Program-made: the position numbers and the translations under genes
NCBI GenBank assembly: GCA_009760855.2
Contig: WPIO01000251.1
Coordinates: forward strand, 124,001-188,000
Length of the DNA stretch: 64,000 bases
Direction of reading: 5' to 3'
Origin: Cristatella mucedo
Lineage: Eukaryota; Bryozoa; Phylactolaemata; Cristatellidae
Shown: one piece after another, positions 43,446 to 55,784 of the stretch
Layout of the letters: each line of letters opens with the position of its first letter
Numbering within the stretch: the first letter of the stretch is position 1
The notes under the pieces: generated by a model
What the model saw: only the letters and a program-made list of their open reading frames with translations
Told to the model about the DNA's origin: nothing
The model's database searches: none

Positions 43446-44912
43446 CAGTCAGCCCCCCCCCCCGACTTACGATGATAACTTACGAAAATTTGGAGATTTG
43501 AATTCAACCACGGTCATAGAAAAATCTAAAACCAAAATGTATCCAAGAAAACCTTCAAAATCCATACCAGGTCAGTAGATTTTGCAATGCCGAAAACAGT
43601 TGGGAGAAAATAATATCTCACAATTAGGCAGTGTGGATACTGAGGACTCTCTCTTGCTTGTGTTACTTATACTAGAGTTAAGACGTGTTCAGAAAGATTT
43701 CGTGCGTTCTCGTGTTTTGTATTGTCGCTTGACTGCTCTCTACTTTATCATTTTATATACTACTGTTTGTATCTTTGTTGCATTTTGTGCTTATTTTGTG
43801 ATGGCTGAAAAACGCAAAAGTCTCCTGCTTGTTGCGAAAAGAAGCAGAAGGGAGAGAGCAATTTCTCGAGGAGAAAATTAATACGGAAAAGACAACTTGG
43901 CATGTCAGCGACCGTTATCTCGTGTGAAACAGACTTGTCCGCTTTTACCATCTCCGCTGTTCTGAAGGATAAACAGCGAAATACCGATGCTGCAAAGTCT
44001 GCTGCTTCCACCAAACCGACTATCATCACAGCAAAGAGAAGTAGGACTACCGAAGAGATGGAGAATTGCTGGTCGTGTGGATGAAAGACCAAAATTTAAA
44101 AAGCGCGTGCCTCTAAGGATGCTGTCCATCCAAGCTAAGAGAGGAGCCTCTTAAATGACCTCAAGAGGCACAACAATTATCGAACCTACTATCAAGATGT
44201 TACTGCAAGAAATGACTGGTTTGATCGCTTCAGAGAACGCCATTCATTCCTCTTAATGAAAATCACTGTTGATGCTACACGTGCTGATACTGAAGCTGCG
44301 GAAAATTCTAGTAAATGAATAAGCTGATTAAAGAAGAAAATTATTTGCCGGGACAGATTTTTAACGTAGATGAAACGGCACTTTTTCTGGAAACATGTGC
44401 CTTACCATAGGTACATTACATGCACCAGGAAGCAAAGTCGATGTCTGGCTTTAAGAAACTCGAAGAAAACCACTGCTGCACAAATATGGTGCGCCAAACC
44501 TCTTATTGTGTGTTAATAATTATTGCTATTTGAAAACTATTAAGTTTAATCGAAATGTTCTTGCTTAAGCAAGACGTCGTGAAATAACGAACTTTGAAGC
44601 TATCTCTCTGATAACTCGTATGCTTCGCACAGTTTTGGAATTCTTGAGATAATAATAACTAATAACTTGATAATCCAACAAATCTTTCTGGACAATGAAT
44701 GTAGCCATATTACTGGCGATTGCACAGTACTGTTAATGAAAATGTCAGCAGTTTGAAATGGCCCGATATTACTTTTTTTTTACTAACAAGGATAACTGAT
44801 GGAGGAGATTATCAGAAATTGAATTAGTATGCTAATCAATACTTATTTTGTAAGGGAAGCCGTTGATGTTTGATGACGCTCCATAGTTTCATGACTCTCA
44901 CTGAGGGTAGTG
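43446..44912 (+). mobile_element. Decayed Tigger/pogo-type (Tc1-mariner) DNA transposon
   Basis: Starts TA-CAGTCAGCCCCCCC and probably ends CTGAGGGTAGTG-TA, so it has short imperfect inverted termini next to TA dinucleotides, as expected for Tc1/mariner insertions. Inside, from about 43800, translation in shifting frames gives MAEKRKSLLL..., RFRERHSFLLMKIT and PGQIFNVDETALF followed by EAKSMSGFKK. The NVDET stretch carries the first Asp of the DDE/D catalytic triad, and the following KSM-GFK words are typical of Tigger/Jerky-like transposases. Many stops and frameshifts make it inactive. The right boundary is less sure than the left. Confidence 0.6.
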
Positions 44913-46079
44913 TATAGAGTCAACTTCAACCTACTTCCTCGTTTAGTGCACCATATGAGATCTTAATCTCTTCTGAGGTGCGGAGAACCAAAACTAACGA
45001 ATACGACTGAAAGGTAATCTGCCAACCTGTACTTGAAAACACTTTCTATTCGTTTTGATAACAAAAGTCAGGAGAGCTGATTATTTACTAGTTGCTATCA
45101 GTGATCAAACCAGACATGAAATCATCGACTCAGTTTGGCAAATCAACATTGTAGTGCTTGAGAACGCTTGTTCATTTGACTATTTATCAGGTATAAAAGT
45201 GGATTTCATTGAAGGTAGATGTAAAAAACACATTATATTTCAAATAAAATGGCACGTCCGTAAAGATACGAACAAGTTTAACTAAATGTGGACATATTTC
45301 AAACCGGCTTGATGACACATTAGCAATTTTGGTAGCAGCTGTATGCTACTGACTAGAAGGCTAGGGGCAAGCCGACTGGATAGGGGTACCAACACTTAGC
45401 ATTTAGATGTTCATAATGCGTACAATGTATGCAGCACCGTAGTAGTCACAAACATGTATGTGCATTAAAAAAGTGTTTGTGGCTTCAGTTTCCATATTCA
45501 CTGCTCGTGAGACCTTCAACTTTCGGCTAACCATCTCTGCGGCAGACGGGATACGCTAGCGGCCCCGGCAGTGAAATGCTATCCTCAAACCCAATCTAGA
45601 AGGGGATCGATCGAGGCACACTAATTTATATACAACTCATCAAAACGGCTTAGACAATAAGTTCAAATAGATTTACCTGAGTAACCATCTGCATGTTTTA
45701 GCACGACACTTACTACAGTGATAATGACTTCACTATTACTATTGTGTACATCAGCCCTAGCTTTTGATTTAAGTGCTCAGATTGGATCTCCGAGATACGC
45801 CAATGGTGGTATTGCTGTGAATGCAAGCAAAAGCTACTGCTGGCTAATCGAGTGATGCATACATATTTATCGGATTCGGCATTGAAATTCTCTTTCCAGT
45901 CAGCAGCGGGTAACCGACAGTGTATACTATAGATTTTGCTGGTGAGTGGAAATTCATGATACATGACGTACACATTTTCATAGGGTTTTCGCACTTAATA
46001 TCTAGCAGCATTTGCACGTATAAAGTTTAATTTATGACCATTTCTATTAATACACATTCTGAATATTTTGTATGTCTCA
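44913..46079. other. Unresolved AT-rich DNA
   Basis: Contains only short ORFs. A possible SINE/LINE hairpin relic (agatcttaatctcttctgag) lies near 44960. Confidence 0.35.
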
Positions 46080-46905
46080 GTGGTGGTCGACATCTCTAGG
46101 CAGGAAAAACTCCTTTGGATGCAAGGAGCATTCACTATTATTTACCATCTTTCATTCACTCGAATTTATTACTTCCTCATTTCAACTTGGAATTTATATA
46201 TATATGAACAAGATTCCTTTGATTAGCCGAGCACCAGCATACATTTTCACTGCATTTGAACCCGCAGTCTTTTTATAGTCTTAATCAGACACTAAAATCA
46301 ATAAACCTTTGCATGCAACGAGCATTCACTATTATTTACCACCCTTCAATTCCCTTGGAATCAAGTTTTTCAGCATTTCAACCCAGAATCATAAATACAG
46401 AAAAGATTCTTTTGATGAGCCGAAGACTAGCATACATTGTCACTGCATATGCACGTATGCATTATTTTCATAATCTTGATTATGCACGCGAAAGTCAACA
46501 ACGCTTTATATACAAGGAACAGTCATTATTATTTACCACTTTTAATTCATTCGGAATCAAGCGTTTCATCATTTCAACCCAGAATCATATATATGGGCAA
46601 GATTATTTTGATGAGCCAAACACTAGCATACGTTCTTACTGCGTATGTACTTACGCAATACTTTCATGATCTTAATTATACACACTAAAATCAATACACA
46701 GTTGCATACAAGGAGCATTCACTATTATTTACCACCCTTCATTCACTCCGAATCAAGGGCTTGAGCCTTTCAATTAAGGATCATTTATTGACAAGATTCT
46801 TTTGATGAGCCGAAGACTAGCATACATTGTCACTGCATATGCACTTACGCATGTATTTTTATGATTTTTATTACACACACTAAAATTGGTAAGCCTTTTT
46901 ATATG
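46080..46905. repeat. Tandem repeat, about 195-bp unit, four copies
   Basis: The anchor gagcattcactattatttac recurs at 46126, 46320, 46517 (gaacagtcattattattta) and 46713, giving periods of 194, 197 and 196. Each unit also repeats ttttgatgagccgaagacta, gcatacattgtcactgca and acactaaaatcaata. Copies differ by scattered substitutions. ORFs across it (46256-46669) are repeat artefacts. Confidence 0.88.
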
Positions 46906-48809
46906 GATAATAAATACTTTTTAAAAGCTAAAACTAGATAGAACAGATCCATAGCAACTAAAGGGTGATCTTGATTTTGAATAATTTTTTAATCATAATT
47001 GTACATGTCGTTATATTGATTTTTAAAATGAAAGCTCTATTCAAAAGCTGAGAAATAAATATTCATATAATTAAAATACTCGTATACCAGTTTCAGTTTG
47101 CAGTGAAATTCCAAGATGACGCAAAATTGCCTCAAATTGGAAATGATCCCATAAGTTTAGGACCTTAAGTTTATTAAATTAAGTTTAAGTTAAGTTTATT
47201 GACCCCATAAGGTGCTGGTATTTTAGAAAATGAGACACCCCTGGTTCCCGCTGTCGTCATACGGCTAAATTCCTGAATTGTATTCCCTAATCAAGAGTCA
47301 GAGTTCCTGCTTTCTCATCGAAATTAATCGACTGACAATATAAATTACCAGATCTTGCTCAGACTATTGCCGCATGCATAAAAGACTTTCCCCAGCCTTC
47401 CTACTGAAATAATTGTGTCTCAGTATTTGTATATTTCCTCTCAAAAGTACCACTGAAACATGTTTTTGTAGAGACGTAGTATAGGACCCTATAGACATAT
47501 CTGGCTTTGTATTTCTTAAAATTTAATTTTAGAAATACGAGTAAGATCAGAAAGCTAACACCGTAGAAAAGTAAATAAAAACGATAAGGAATTGATTATC
47601 GTTAGCTTTTACACAGCTTTCATTCTCGTATGTAGACCTATCTCTCAAAAATACTTCCCAACCAGGCTAGGTATCGCACACAAGCCGCCGCTCTTGGGAG
47701 TCGGGTGACGTGTCTCAAGCCTACTTAAAGTCCGATGAAGATCATGCTTAAAATAAAGAAACTCAAAGCCTTAAACTCACACCTGATTGACAAAATTACG
47801 TCTCTGACTTTTGGAAATTTAAAAATCGGATAAAGACACCTGTTATCCTCCTAAAGATAACATGTGAGATACACTTTGTGCGTATGCGTGCATTCGTATG
47901 TACAAAGCATGTGATTTGATTGCCATTAATTAGTTATTAAGGAGCTACGGTAAAGAGAAAGAATGTAGCCATCTCATGTTTCTATAAAAAATATCTTATT
48001 ACTATGGTGGTTATCTGCTCCAACTGGGGGAAAAGAAACTTGAAAGCATCATTAAGTAACGCTAGTGAATCTCTTAGTTGACGCTGTGCTCTGCTGCGTT
48101 TAAGGTAGCTGGAACAGTCAGGACGGAAATATGAGTTTGATAAAAAGCTGCAAGTCGTCTTCGAAAACTCAGATTGTACCAAACTGGAAATTATTTCAGT
48201 ACTAGTGTGTTGTCACTTGTGATTCTTTTATTGACACAACTGAAACTATATCTGCTATCTTCTCTATAGCGTGGTGCGGCTCCGGAGTGGGGTGGTATGT
48301 GTTCTGTGAACATTTCCAGAAAAAACTTTGCACTACCTATTTTCCTTATCATTTTTTGACCTACTGCTACACTACGGGTGAGTTTTTCAAATGTACATGT
48401 GCTTTTTAATTTCCTGTGGTGGTTGATTCTAAAGGGGGACCACTATGTATAGTTCAAATCCCAAAGCAAGGTTGAAAGCAGCTGGATATAGTCGGCTTCT
48501 TGTGGTAGGATCAGGCGTCGATCGTTATAAACGATGGGCGACAGGGTGTAAGACATAAAACAAACCTTGCCTGCACTGCAGTTCTGGTCGCAAGATGGTA
48601 CTGGCGGTAAACAATGGATTATCTCTGGACGGCACTCACCGAACCAAGGTTCAGCGGAGTGAACCTCGGGTTGCTCATTGTTTTATAAAATAATCAGGGC
48701 TCAGCATCAGGGGCTTTAGCCACCAAACTACTGAATGCCAGTCGCCTACAGTAAAGGTGGTAAAAAGAACATCAGCCTGGTTCACAGGCTGCCTAACATT
48801 GTTCAGCAT
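46906..48809. other. Unresolved AT-rich DNA
   Basis: No gene or family recognised. A 66-codon ORF at 48182-47982 (-) is unsupported. Confidence 0.4.
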
Positions 48810-49003
48810 GTGTTCAGCATTTGCATGCTGACCCTGTGCATGTCACCCCTAAACATGTTATTCATTTTGCTTGTTTATCAATTATGATTTTACTCACCAT
48901 TCAATAGCATTTCCCTTTGCAGCAAATGTAAAGCGCCTAGAGAGAGATTAAGTTCTCTGAGGGCGCTTTATCAAGTGCATTATTATTATAATCATTATTA
49001 AGT
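48810..49003 (+). mobile_element. LINE-A 3' UTR, well preserved
   Basis: ttgcatgctgaccctgtgca, cacccctaaacatgttattc, an intact hairpin (aaagcgcctagagagagatt, ttctctgagggcgcttt) and tattattata. 5' truncated within the UTR. Confidence 0.9.
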
Positions 49004-49569
49004 GTCGCTTAGAACAACACCCATTTACGTATGCTCAACCAATGATAATCGATCCTAATGGAGCCTAACTCAGTGTGCAAAAGGTACTTTAATATTTTTT
49101 TCCGTGACAGCTATGAAGGGAAGGACCATAGATTCATCGAGTAGGTAGGTCACTGTGTCTTAAAACACAAAAGCTCTTAAAAATTCATGTTAAAGTCCAT
49201 TTTACAAGGTATGTCATAGCCTTAGAAAAATGGAAATGTATCTGCCATCTGGGACAGATGGGATTGAGGCAAGTTTGGGTCACACCTCGTCACAAATTTT
49301 TTCCCCTTGTTTGGATAAAGAGGATATAACGGTTTCATTCTTTATTAGAATTTGTCCTACAACAGCCTCTGAGTTTGAATCTTTGTAAGAACACACTTTA
49401 TCATGGCAAAACTGAAATTAAAGTCTGGCACTTGTGCATGCGACTAACGACATCCTGTGCAGCAGTGATGAAGATAAAGTTACCACCATGATCTTGTGAA
49501 ATCGATCGTCTGCGTGTGAAACTATTGATCACGATAACCTACTCGAACCACTAAGAAGAACGACTATTC
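49004..49569. other. Unresolved DNA
   Basis: No ORF or repeat recognised. Confidence 0.4.
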
Positions 49570-50920
49570 TGGGAGACAAAGCAGTGGCAAGGATTGAATC
49601 ACATATGCCCGATAGCGTTGAATTGGTGCCGTGTCACGTTGTCACGTTTCAAATAGCAGACCAGTTACACATGCAGTTCCATTGCAGTCAATCGCTCTGA
49701 ATTGCCTGGTGGCCCTATTGGTAAAAACTACTCCATTGCACTTAAAACAAGCGACCTTTTGAAAGCAATCGAAATAAGGGCTTCGCCCAGCCAATTTCTG
49801 GTGGATTGTTGGCATATGTTACTAGATTGCTGTCGTGGCCAGTATCATTGCTGTCAATTGCGATTGATTACGTGATATCGCGTACTCAATGAGTTACAAT
49901 TAAGCGTGTGCACTGTTGTAACAGTCTGTTGTAATATCCGGCGCAAATAGAAGCTGCTCGCAGCCAATTGCTGATCAACTTTTGACAGATCAAAGTGGAT
50001 TGCTGATAGACCGGAGTTATTGTAGTCGTTCGCGTGCAATGCCTGACTTTGCACTTGTCACACTAGATTGAAATGATGTGGTTTGACATCAACATCGATT
50101 GGCTTAACATTTAACGCAGTGCACTGTAATATGCAAGAAGAGTTAGAGTTTCACTCCATTTTCCGGTCGATTTGCAAGTGATATTAATGGTTTGCACTCA
50201 TAGCCCCGTATATTTCTTTCGATTGCCGCGATAGCCCAACAGTTGTCGTGCAAAATGGCATGAAAACTGTGCATTTACTTTCAAAATAGCAAAACTTAAT
50301 ATCCAGTTGTAATCAAAGCTTCACTCAGGTAATTTCTAGTCAATTTTTGTTTGGCCATAGGAAATTTTGGCTAGGCCGTACTATTTGCTGTCGGTCGCCA
50401 TGTATTGCCCTAAATTTTGTGCACACTTCTAACGGATCAAAATGATGTGGTTTCACTTTAAAAACAGTGAGCTGTTGCATACATTTAAAATTGAAGCATC
50501 AATCCTCCAATTTCTGGGCATCCTGTGACAAACTGCAGTAGATTGTCGTATTCGCTACGGCTATTAAAGTCTATTCCAGTATCACTTTAAAACGACTGGG
50601 GAAATTGGATTGAAACAACGAAGTACACAAGAAACTAAAAATAGAGTAAGTTTAGACCAAAATTCGTTTCAAGTACAGAATTGTGGTATTGAACCAGGCC
50701 ATTGCTGTTGCTTGCAATTCATTGTCAGAGGATGTCCATACCCAACGGAGCCTAGTTTTATTGGAGCCTGTAAACTAAGTTTAGTATTATATGCAATATA
50801 AATTGGAGCTTCGCGTTGATGATCTCAGGATGGTTTGCATTTGATTAGAGTAGATTTCGGCTTTATCCCATATCATTTTAGAGATTGCCATGCATTGCCA
50901 GAGAGAGCGGCTGATCTTTT
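49570..50920. repeat. Degenerate satellite, about 178-bp unit
   Basis: The anchor ccaatttctgg recurs at 49791, 49963 (ccaattgctg), about 50156 (ccattttccgg), 50329 (gtaatttctag) and 50507, spacings 172-193. A second anchor (ttgctgtcggtcgcc-like) is at 49682 and 50385, four periods apart. A third (aaatgatgtggttt) is at 50071 and 50440, two periods apart. At least five to seven diverged units. The outer edges are approximate. Confidence 0.7.
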
Positions 50921-51821
50921 AAGCATCTCTCTTTGGCTTAAAGTAAATTAAAAGGAAGAAGAAAGTAGACAATAATCACCGCATACGCCAGCCTGCAGCT
51001 GGGTTTGGATTCGGCGGAACTTTCGTTGGCTGCAGAGACAGACTAAAAGCGCCGTTTTGGCGCGGTTAATTAATAGAACTCCTCACCTTAACTCTGCTTG
51101 GGACGACCAAAGTTGCCCATTCTGCCTGGTGACGTTAGACCGAAGCTTAAATTAACAGACGAGCAGCAGATAGCAGAGGTTTGTGTTGGTCACTCACGGA
51201 CACACCTGCGGACATATTAAGCCATATACCACAAATACCAGTCTCCCAATAATCTTTTCCGTCGGCTGAGATAAAGCCGGTTAAGTTCTGGTTACGAACA
51301 GCCGGCAGCGTCTAGCAAAGCGTATCGTTACGCCGTAAATCTTGAGCGCCAATCTGTTCGAGCCGTGGCTCTGCTGCAGTATAGAGCATACAAATATACA
51401 CATATAGAGCATACACATGTACTGGCTATAGCGCTCACCCGTCGATTCAAGATTAACTTCTGCAGCCGTTGAATTCCACTCAAAGCCTAAGAGGCCCATC
51501 AGTTGCATAATTTAACAATTAATAAAATTAATAAAATAATTAATATAACATAAGTTGTATATCATAATTAATAAAACATAAGTTGCACATCCTGTAACCA
51601 AAAAAATTCATATCACGAACAGCAAAGTTAATTCAGGATTAACCGCTACATCCACTGAAATCCACCCGCCATGCCAAAAAACGAGCTAGGGAACAGCCTA
51701 CGTATGCCTTTGTGCATATGGCTTCATAAAAACTACCTATCAAGTTATAAATGATAATTATATAGCACATGGTTTAGAAAACTGCTGACTTCGTATTGAT
51801 GGCCAAGAAAAACGTGAAGTA
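50921..51821. other. Unresolved DNA
   Basis: 51000-51500 is more GC-balanced, with one 75-codon ORF on the - strand. No family recognised. Confidence 0.35.
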
Positions 51822-51922
51822 ACAATAATAATAATAATAATAATAATGCACTTGAAAAAGCGCCCTCAGAGAACTGAATCTCTCTCTAGGCGTTTTACAT
51901 TTGCTGCAAAGGGAAATGCGTG
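51822..51922 (-). mobile_element. LINE-A tail next to LINE-B
   Basis: (AAT)8, then gcacttgaaaaagcgccctc and the hairpin complement to tttgctgcaaagggaaatgcg. Confidence 0.85.
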
Positions 51923-53340
51923 AAGCAAGTGACTTCCATCTGCAAATCCACAGATCTACAAGAACTGAGGTGGTGTTACCCAGAAGAGTATTCTATGGAG
52001 TCCTTAAAGCCTCGGCGGCTGTCGGTGCACATAACGTAGCCAGCAGACTTCACCTCACGCAATAAAGAGAAAGTAAGAAACATGGCTGATTCAGGAATAC
52101 AGTGGAGAGAGTGATTAGTCTAAAAAAAAAGCAGTTTACGCCTGCAAAGGATGTGCCACAGTCGGCTGCAGTAAAATATATGTCGTAGTGCAAGAAGTGT
52201 GGAAGTAGGCTCCCAGTCTCAGGAGCTGCAGATTAAAAGCCTCTCTCGTCAACGTCCTTAACGCTTAGGAACCTCTAACCTGGTTAAAATGCCTAATTTA
52301 CTGTCCAAATATGACCTAGGTGCACGAGGAAGCTGAAACTGGTGAAGTAGTTCAATTAGGTAGGGAGGAGTCAAGCCGTGACGGACCTCATGGATAGAGT
52401 AAGAATGTTGCTCTGTATCAGTTGATGTACTAGGAGCGATCGTATCTTCTTCAGCAGCAGAAGAGCACGTAGTTAAACCTCTGGAATTTGCGAACTATCT
52501 ATGCCAACCATATTCAGCACCATCTGCAATCTTCTTGGTAAAGCTGTCAAAACGGAATTCAGTCTAAACAGAACTACGGAACTAGTTCAATTTCTGCTAA
52601 AAAAACTGTGATAGAGAGTCCTTAATCTCAGAAAGCGATCGAGCGTGATGGCTAATTGCGGAAGCAGTCTTCTTAATGAAGCTATTGAACTTTAAGTAGG
52701 TATGAAAGAGGACGCCTAAATTCCGAGCAGACGGCGACGGTCACAGTACAACATCACCGTTTAGAAGAGCAAACTGCCATAGTCAAACTGCATGCTTGGG
52801 ATGTCTACGAGTAAAATCTGGGTCTTGTAATCTTTAATTTATTTTTTTATAAATTCTACAAGCTGCGTAGCGACAAAATTGTGAGAAACCTGAGGAAAAC
52901 TAAAAAAGAAAGACTTGACGATAGGCCGGGTGAATCAGACGAGATTCGGTAGGACCGCTGAATTCAATCCAGGTTTCTACAATATTGGTTGAACGACGGC
53001 CAATTTGAAAGATCGTGGAGCCTTTATCAAGAGAAGCATTTAAAACCTGAGTCATGGCTGAACCTAGTTTGTTCCCCGGTGAAGACCAGTGAGGGGGTGT
53101 TATAGGGTCTTCAGTAGACGAGCTCTTTTTACTAGACTTTATTAAGATACCCATTTCTACACAAGTACCTCCAAAAATGTATTAGGTGATGTAACAAGTC
53201 GCAACTCAATCATTTAGGTTGGAGGTAGCTTAATGGAGGCACGAATGCGTGCGATGGTTTCAAACAAGGTGGAAAATTCTGAAGCTGAATTTATTTCCCC
53301 AAAGCTTGTCTAAAAGTGACCACCAGTTTGGATCAGCGGC
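51923..53340 (-). mobile_element. LINE-B 3' part, decayed
   Basis: Starts at the LINE-B terminus (ttccatctgcaaatccacag), continues through the C-terminal RT words, then jumps to the EN-RT linker (reverse frame IKSSKKSSSTEDPITPPHWS at about 53040-53150). Same internal deletion style as the copy at 9838. Confidence 0.75.
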
Positions 53341-54134
53341 AGTTATTCAGCTATACTTATCTGAGAGACTGCAATAAATAGACTCGCCAGCCTTGTGGCA
53401 ATGGAATGTGCTACCGTGATCACTTATTAGTAAGATCAGGAAACCCCAGACATAAATGATTCATCAAATAGCGTCAACCCTTCGCCATGTACCTGAAAAC
53501 GCAGCTTGAAGCCTCTGTAACGGTTTGATAACATGGAAGACTGTTGTTCGGCTTCATCGTATCATAAAAATTCCATGGCTTTCCACTTACCAAACTCCAG
53601 AGAAGCAACGTTTCTGGTTTGGTAACAGGATCAACTGTGAATGGCGAGTTTTAAATTCGTCTCACATCAGTCCTTCTTGATGGTGAGCCGGAATGCGTCT
53701 GCTCTACCAGAGTATCTTTGCAAGATGCAATGGTCGTAACACCGTGAAACAATTCTCTGACGTCATTAAAATAAAAATTTCGATTCCTGTCGTTGCGTGA
53801 TTTGAGGCAATAAAGGGTAAGCCTACGATTACCAGCAGGTTTAAATAAGTGCAGAGGCACGAACTTACCACAAACAAGACACGTTGAGATGAATGATATC
53901 TTGGTAAAGCGTAAAAACTCGTATAAATCCATAACTTCTAGAAATAGACCGTACGAAACATGAAATTGCCAGTACTGGCAGAGAATATTTTCCATACCAC
54001 TTCTACTTGATCCATTCTGCTGACCTGAGCTCACTGCTGGAGCGTTACAGCTCAACATTTGTTCATTTTATGAATAGGCTGGCTTGTCCTGATTAAGCAT
54101 AAGGCATGCGCTTGCCTTTAACTGCCAATACTGG
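53341..54134 (-). other. Unidentified 135-codon frame
   Basis: The reverse frame at 54058-53651 reads ISTCLVCGKFVPLHLFKPAG and NFYFNDVRELFHGVT without a stop and continues with few stops to about 53470. It lies upstream of LINE-B in the same orientation, so it may be more of that element or a different transposon. No family named. Confidence 0.3.
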
Positions 54135-54725
54135 TAGGTGACAAGGCGTTGTGACCTGGCAAATACGGCAATCTTTACTTACAAGCATAGCTGCAGACTT
54201 TTGCACTAACATTCAGGGTGTTAGTGCAAAGATCAGGTGCAATGCGGGCAGTTACAGAAAGTCGGCCCAGAGGTCGTATACGCAAGGACCAGCTCGGACG
54301 TACCAATACTGTCTAAGGAGACCAAAATACTTACAATGGTGCATAGCTGAAATTTAGCGGACTGGTCAGTGGAGTAGGTGCGGTCGTCTAGTTCCCTATT
54401 GAACAAGACGCGGAGATTTCATGCAGATGCAACTCGAGATATGCTAGCCTAGCCCATTTGGGATGGTAAGTTTTTTAATTTTTGAGTAAAAGCAGGTTTT
54501 CTCATCACTAGTAATTTAGTCTTATCAGTATTCAATTGGTAAAAGTTTGCCGCCATCCAAAAGTAAATTTTTATAATTTAGATAGCAAGGGGATTGAACA
54601 CTTGAAATGCTGGAAGGCAAAGAAGGATCACAGCACTGGTAAAGCTGCTTCATTCTGCTTATAAATGAAAGCCTAAACTGTGCTTTCACGATTTCATTGG
54701 TAAAATAGAAACCATAAATTGTGCA
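54135..54725 (-). mobile_element. LINE-A RT fragment with a small fold-back
   Basis: On the + strand, agctgcagacttttgcacta, ggagtaggtgcggtcgtcta and tttgccgccatccaaaagta are complements of QNSAARL, the DDHI region and WMAANFY. A 12-bp perfect inverted repeat lies at 54200-54230. Confidence 0.65.
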
Positions 54726-55339
54726 AAAAGTAAAAATATCCAGATTTCTGAATGAGCCCCTCCAGTCGTATAGCCATCCCTTGTACGAAACTCCGAGCAT
54801 TTGGAAATCAGGCCTTGGGATCACTGAGTCAATTGGGCTCAGTAATTCCGGAATTAACCTCGGCTTTTCTAACCTACTGCCCTTACGTTGCATGATTCAA
54901 GTCACAGCCAGGAGAAAGTTATTCTTTTTAGCTTTTCCAGTGAACTTTTCTTTTGTGTTCCTGTGTCATTTGCTCGCTAAATTGTGCACGAATGCGACTA
55001 AGCAGGGGCTCTGCTAATTAGCATTGACCCTAAGAGTAGTCTTGCTTTGTGTTTAGCTCACTAGCCCAATGAAACTCGTGCACAGGTTTCACGTGCATGT
55101 CTAAGCATGACACCGGGCACTTTATTAGACTCTTGGCTCATCATTCATTTGCATGCTGTTCCAAAAGGCAGTGATATAGATTAGGATATTCTGTATAGAT
55201 ATAGATATAGATATAGAGTATTTGTATAGGTTTAGAGGCGTACAAGCTGAATGAAGGTTGAGTCACCAAAGAATATAATGTAGCTTAAAGGAACAACTAA
55301 ACGTGTTGAGTCATAATAAATACAATAGCTAGTACGATG
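54726..55339. other. Unresolved DNA with a TATAGA microsatellite
   Basis: (ATATAG)n at about 55188-55215. Nothing else recognised. Confidence 0.4.
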
Positions 55340-55744
55340 TGTAGTTCGTATGTATGTATTGTATGTCTGATAAGCCACTGGTGAGATGTAAGAAGCACCA
55401 CCGAGAGGGGCCGGTGCACAGCTGTGGTCCGCCTGTGATGTGGTATGGACACAGGCCGGTAACCAGCTGGTGGCCAGATGGTGGATTCACCATCAGGGTC
55501 GGCCAGTGCACTGCTGCGGTCCGCCTTTGATGTGGCATGGACCAGCTGGTGGCCAGATGGTGGATTCACCATCAGGGTCGGCCAGTGCACCGTTGTGGTC
55601 GATGAGTCATCGGAGTCGACCAGGGGAGGGGAGTCGTGTGAGGGCAGGGGCTGAGGGGAGCCGTGCGCTCTTGGGCTCCGTGTGTTGGGAATAAACTGTC
55701 GGTGTTGAGCATCGGCTGGCTCTCTGCTGTGCAACCAAACTACA
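55340..55744. mobile_element. Solo LTR, 405 bp, with perfect target duplication
   Basis: Starts TGTAGTT and ends AACTACA, a perfect 7-bp terminal inverted repeat with TG...CA ends. It is flanked by CGATG at 55335-55339 and 55745-55749. AATAAA at 55690-55695 and a GT-rich stretch suit an LTR polyadenylation region, which implies + orientation. A tandem 79/93-bp repeat (ccagctggtggccagatggt, ggtccgcctttgatgtggca) fills its middle. No internal retroelement genes remain. The 145-codon reverse ORF here is a shadow of the repeat. Confidence 0.85.
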
Positions 55745-55784
55745 CGATGTCTAACCTGTTTAAAAAGCGTTAGTGGAAAGGTTA

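Noticed and set aside
45713-45994. 93-residue - strand ORF
   Set aside because: No domain, signal or splice support, and set in AT-rich unresolved DNA.
46256-46669. 137-residue ORF
   Set aside because: Runs through the 195-bp tandem repeats. The apparent protein repeats follow the DNA repeats.
55297-55734. 145-residue - strand ORF
   Set aside because: Shadow of the tandem repeat in the solo LTR and crosses the LTR boundary.
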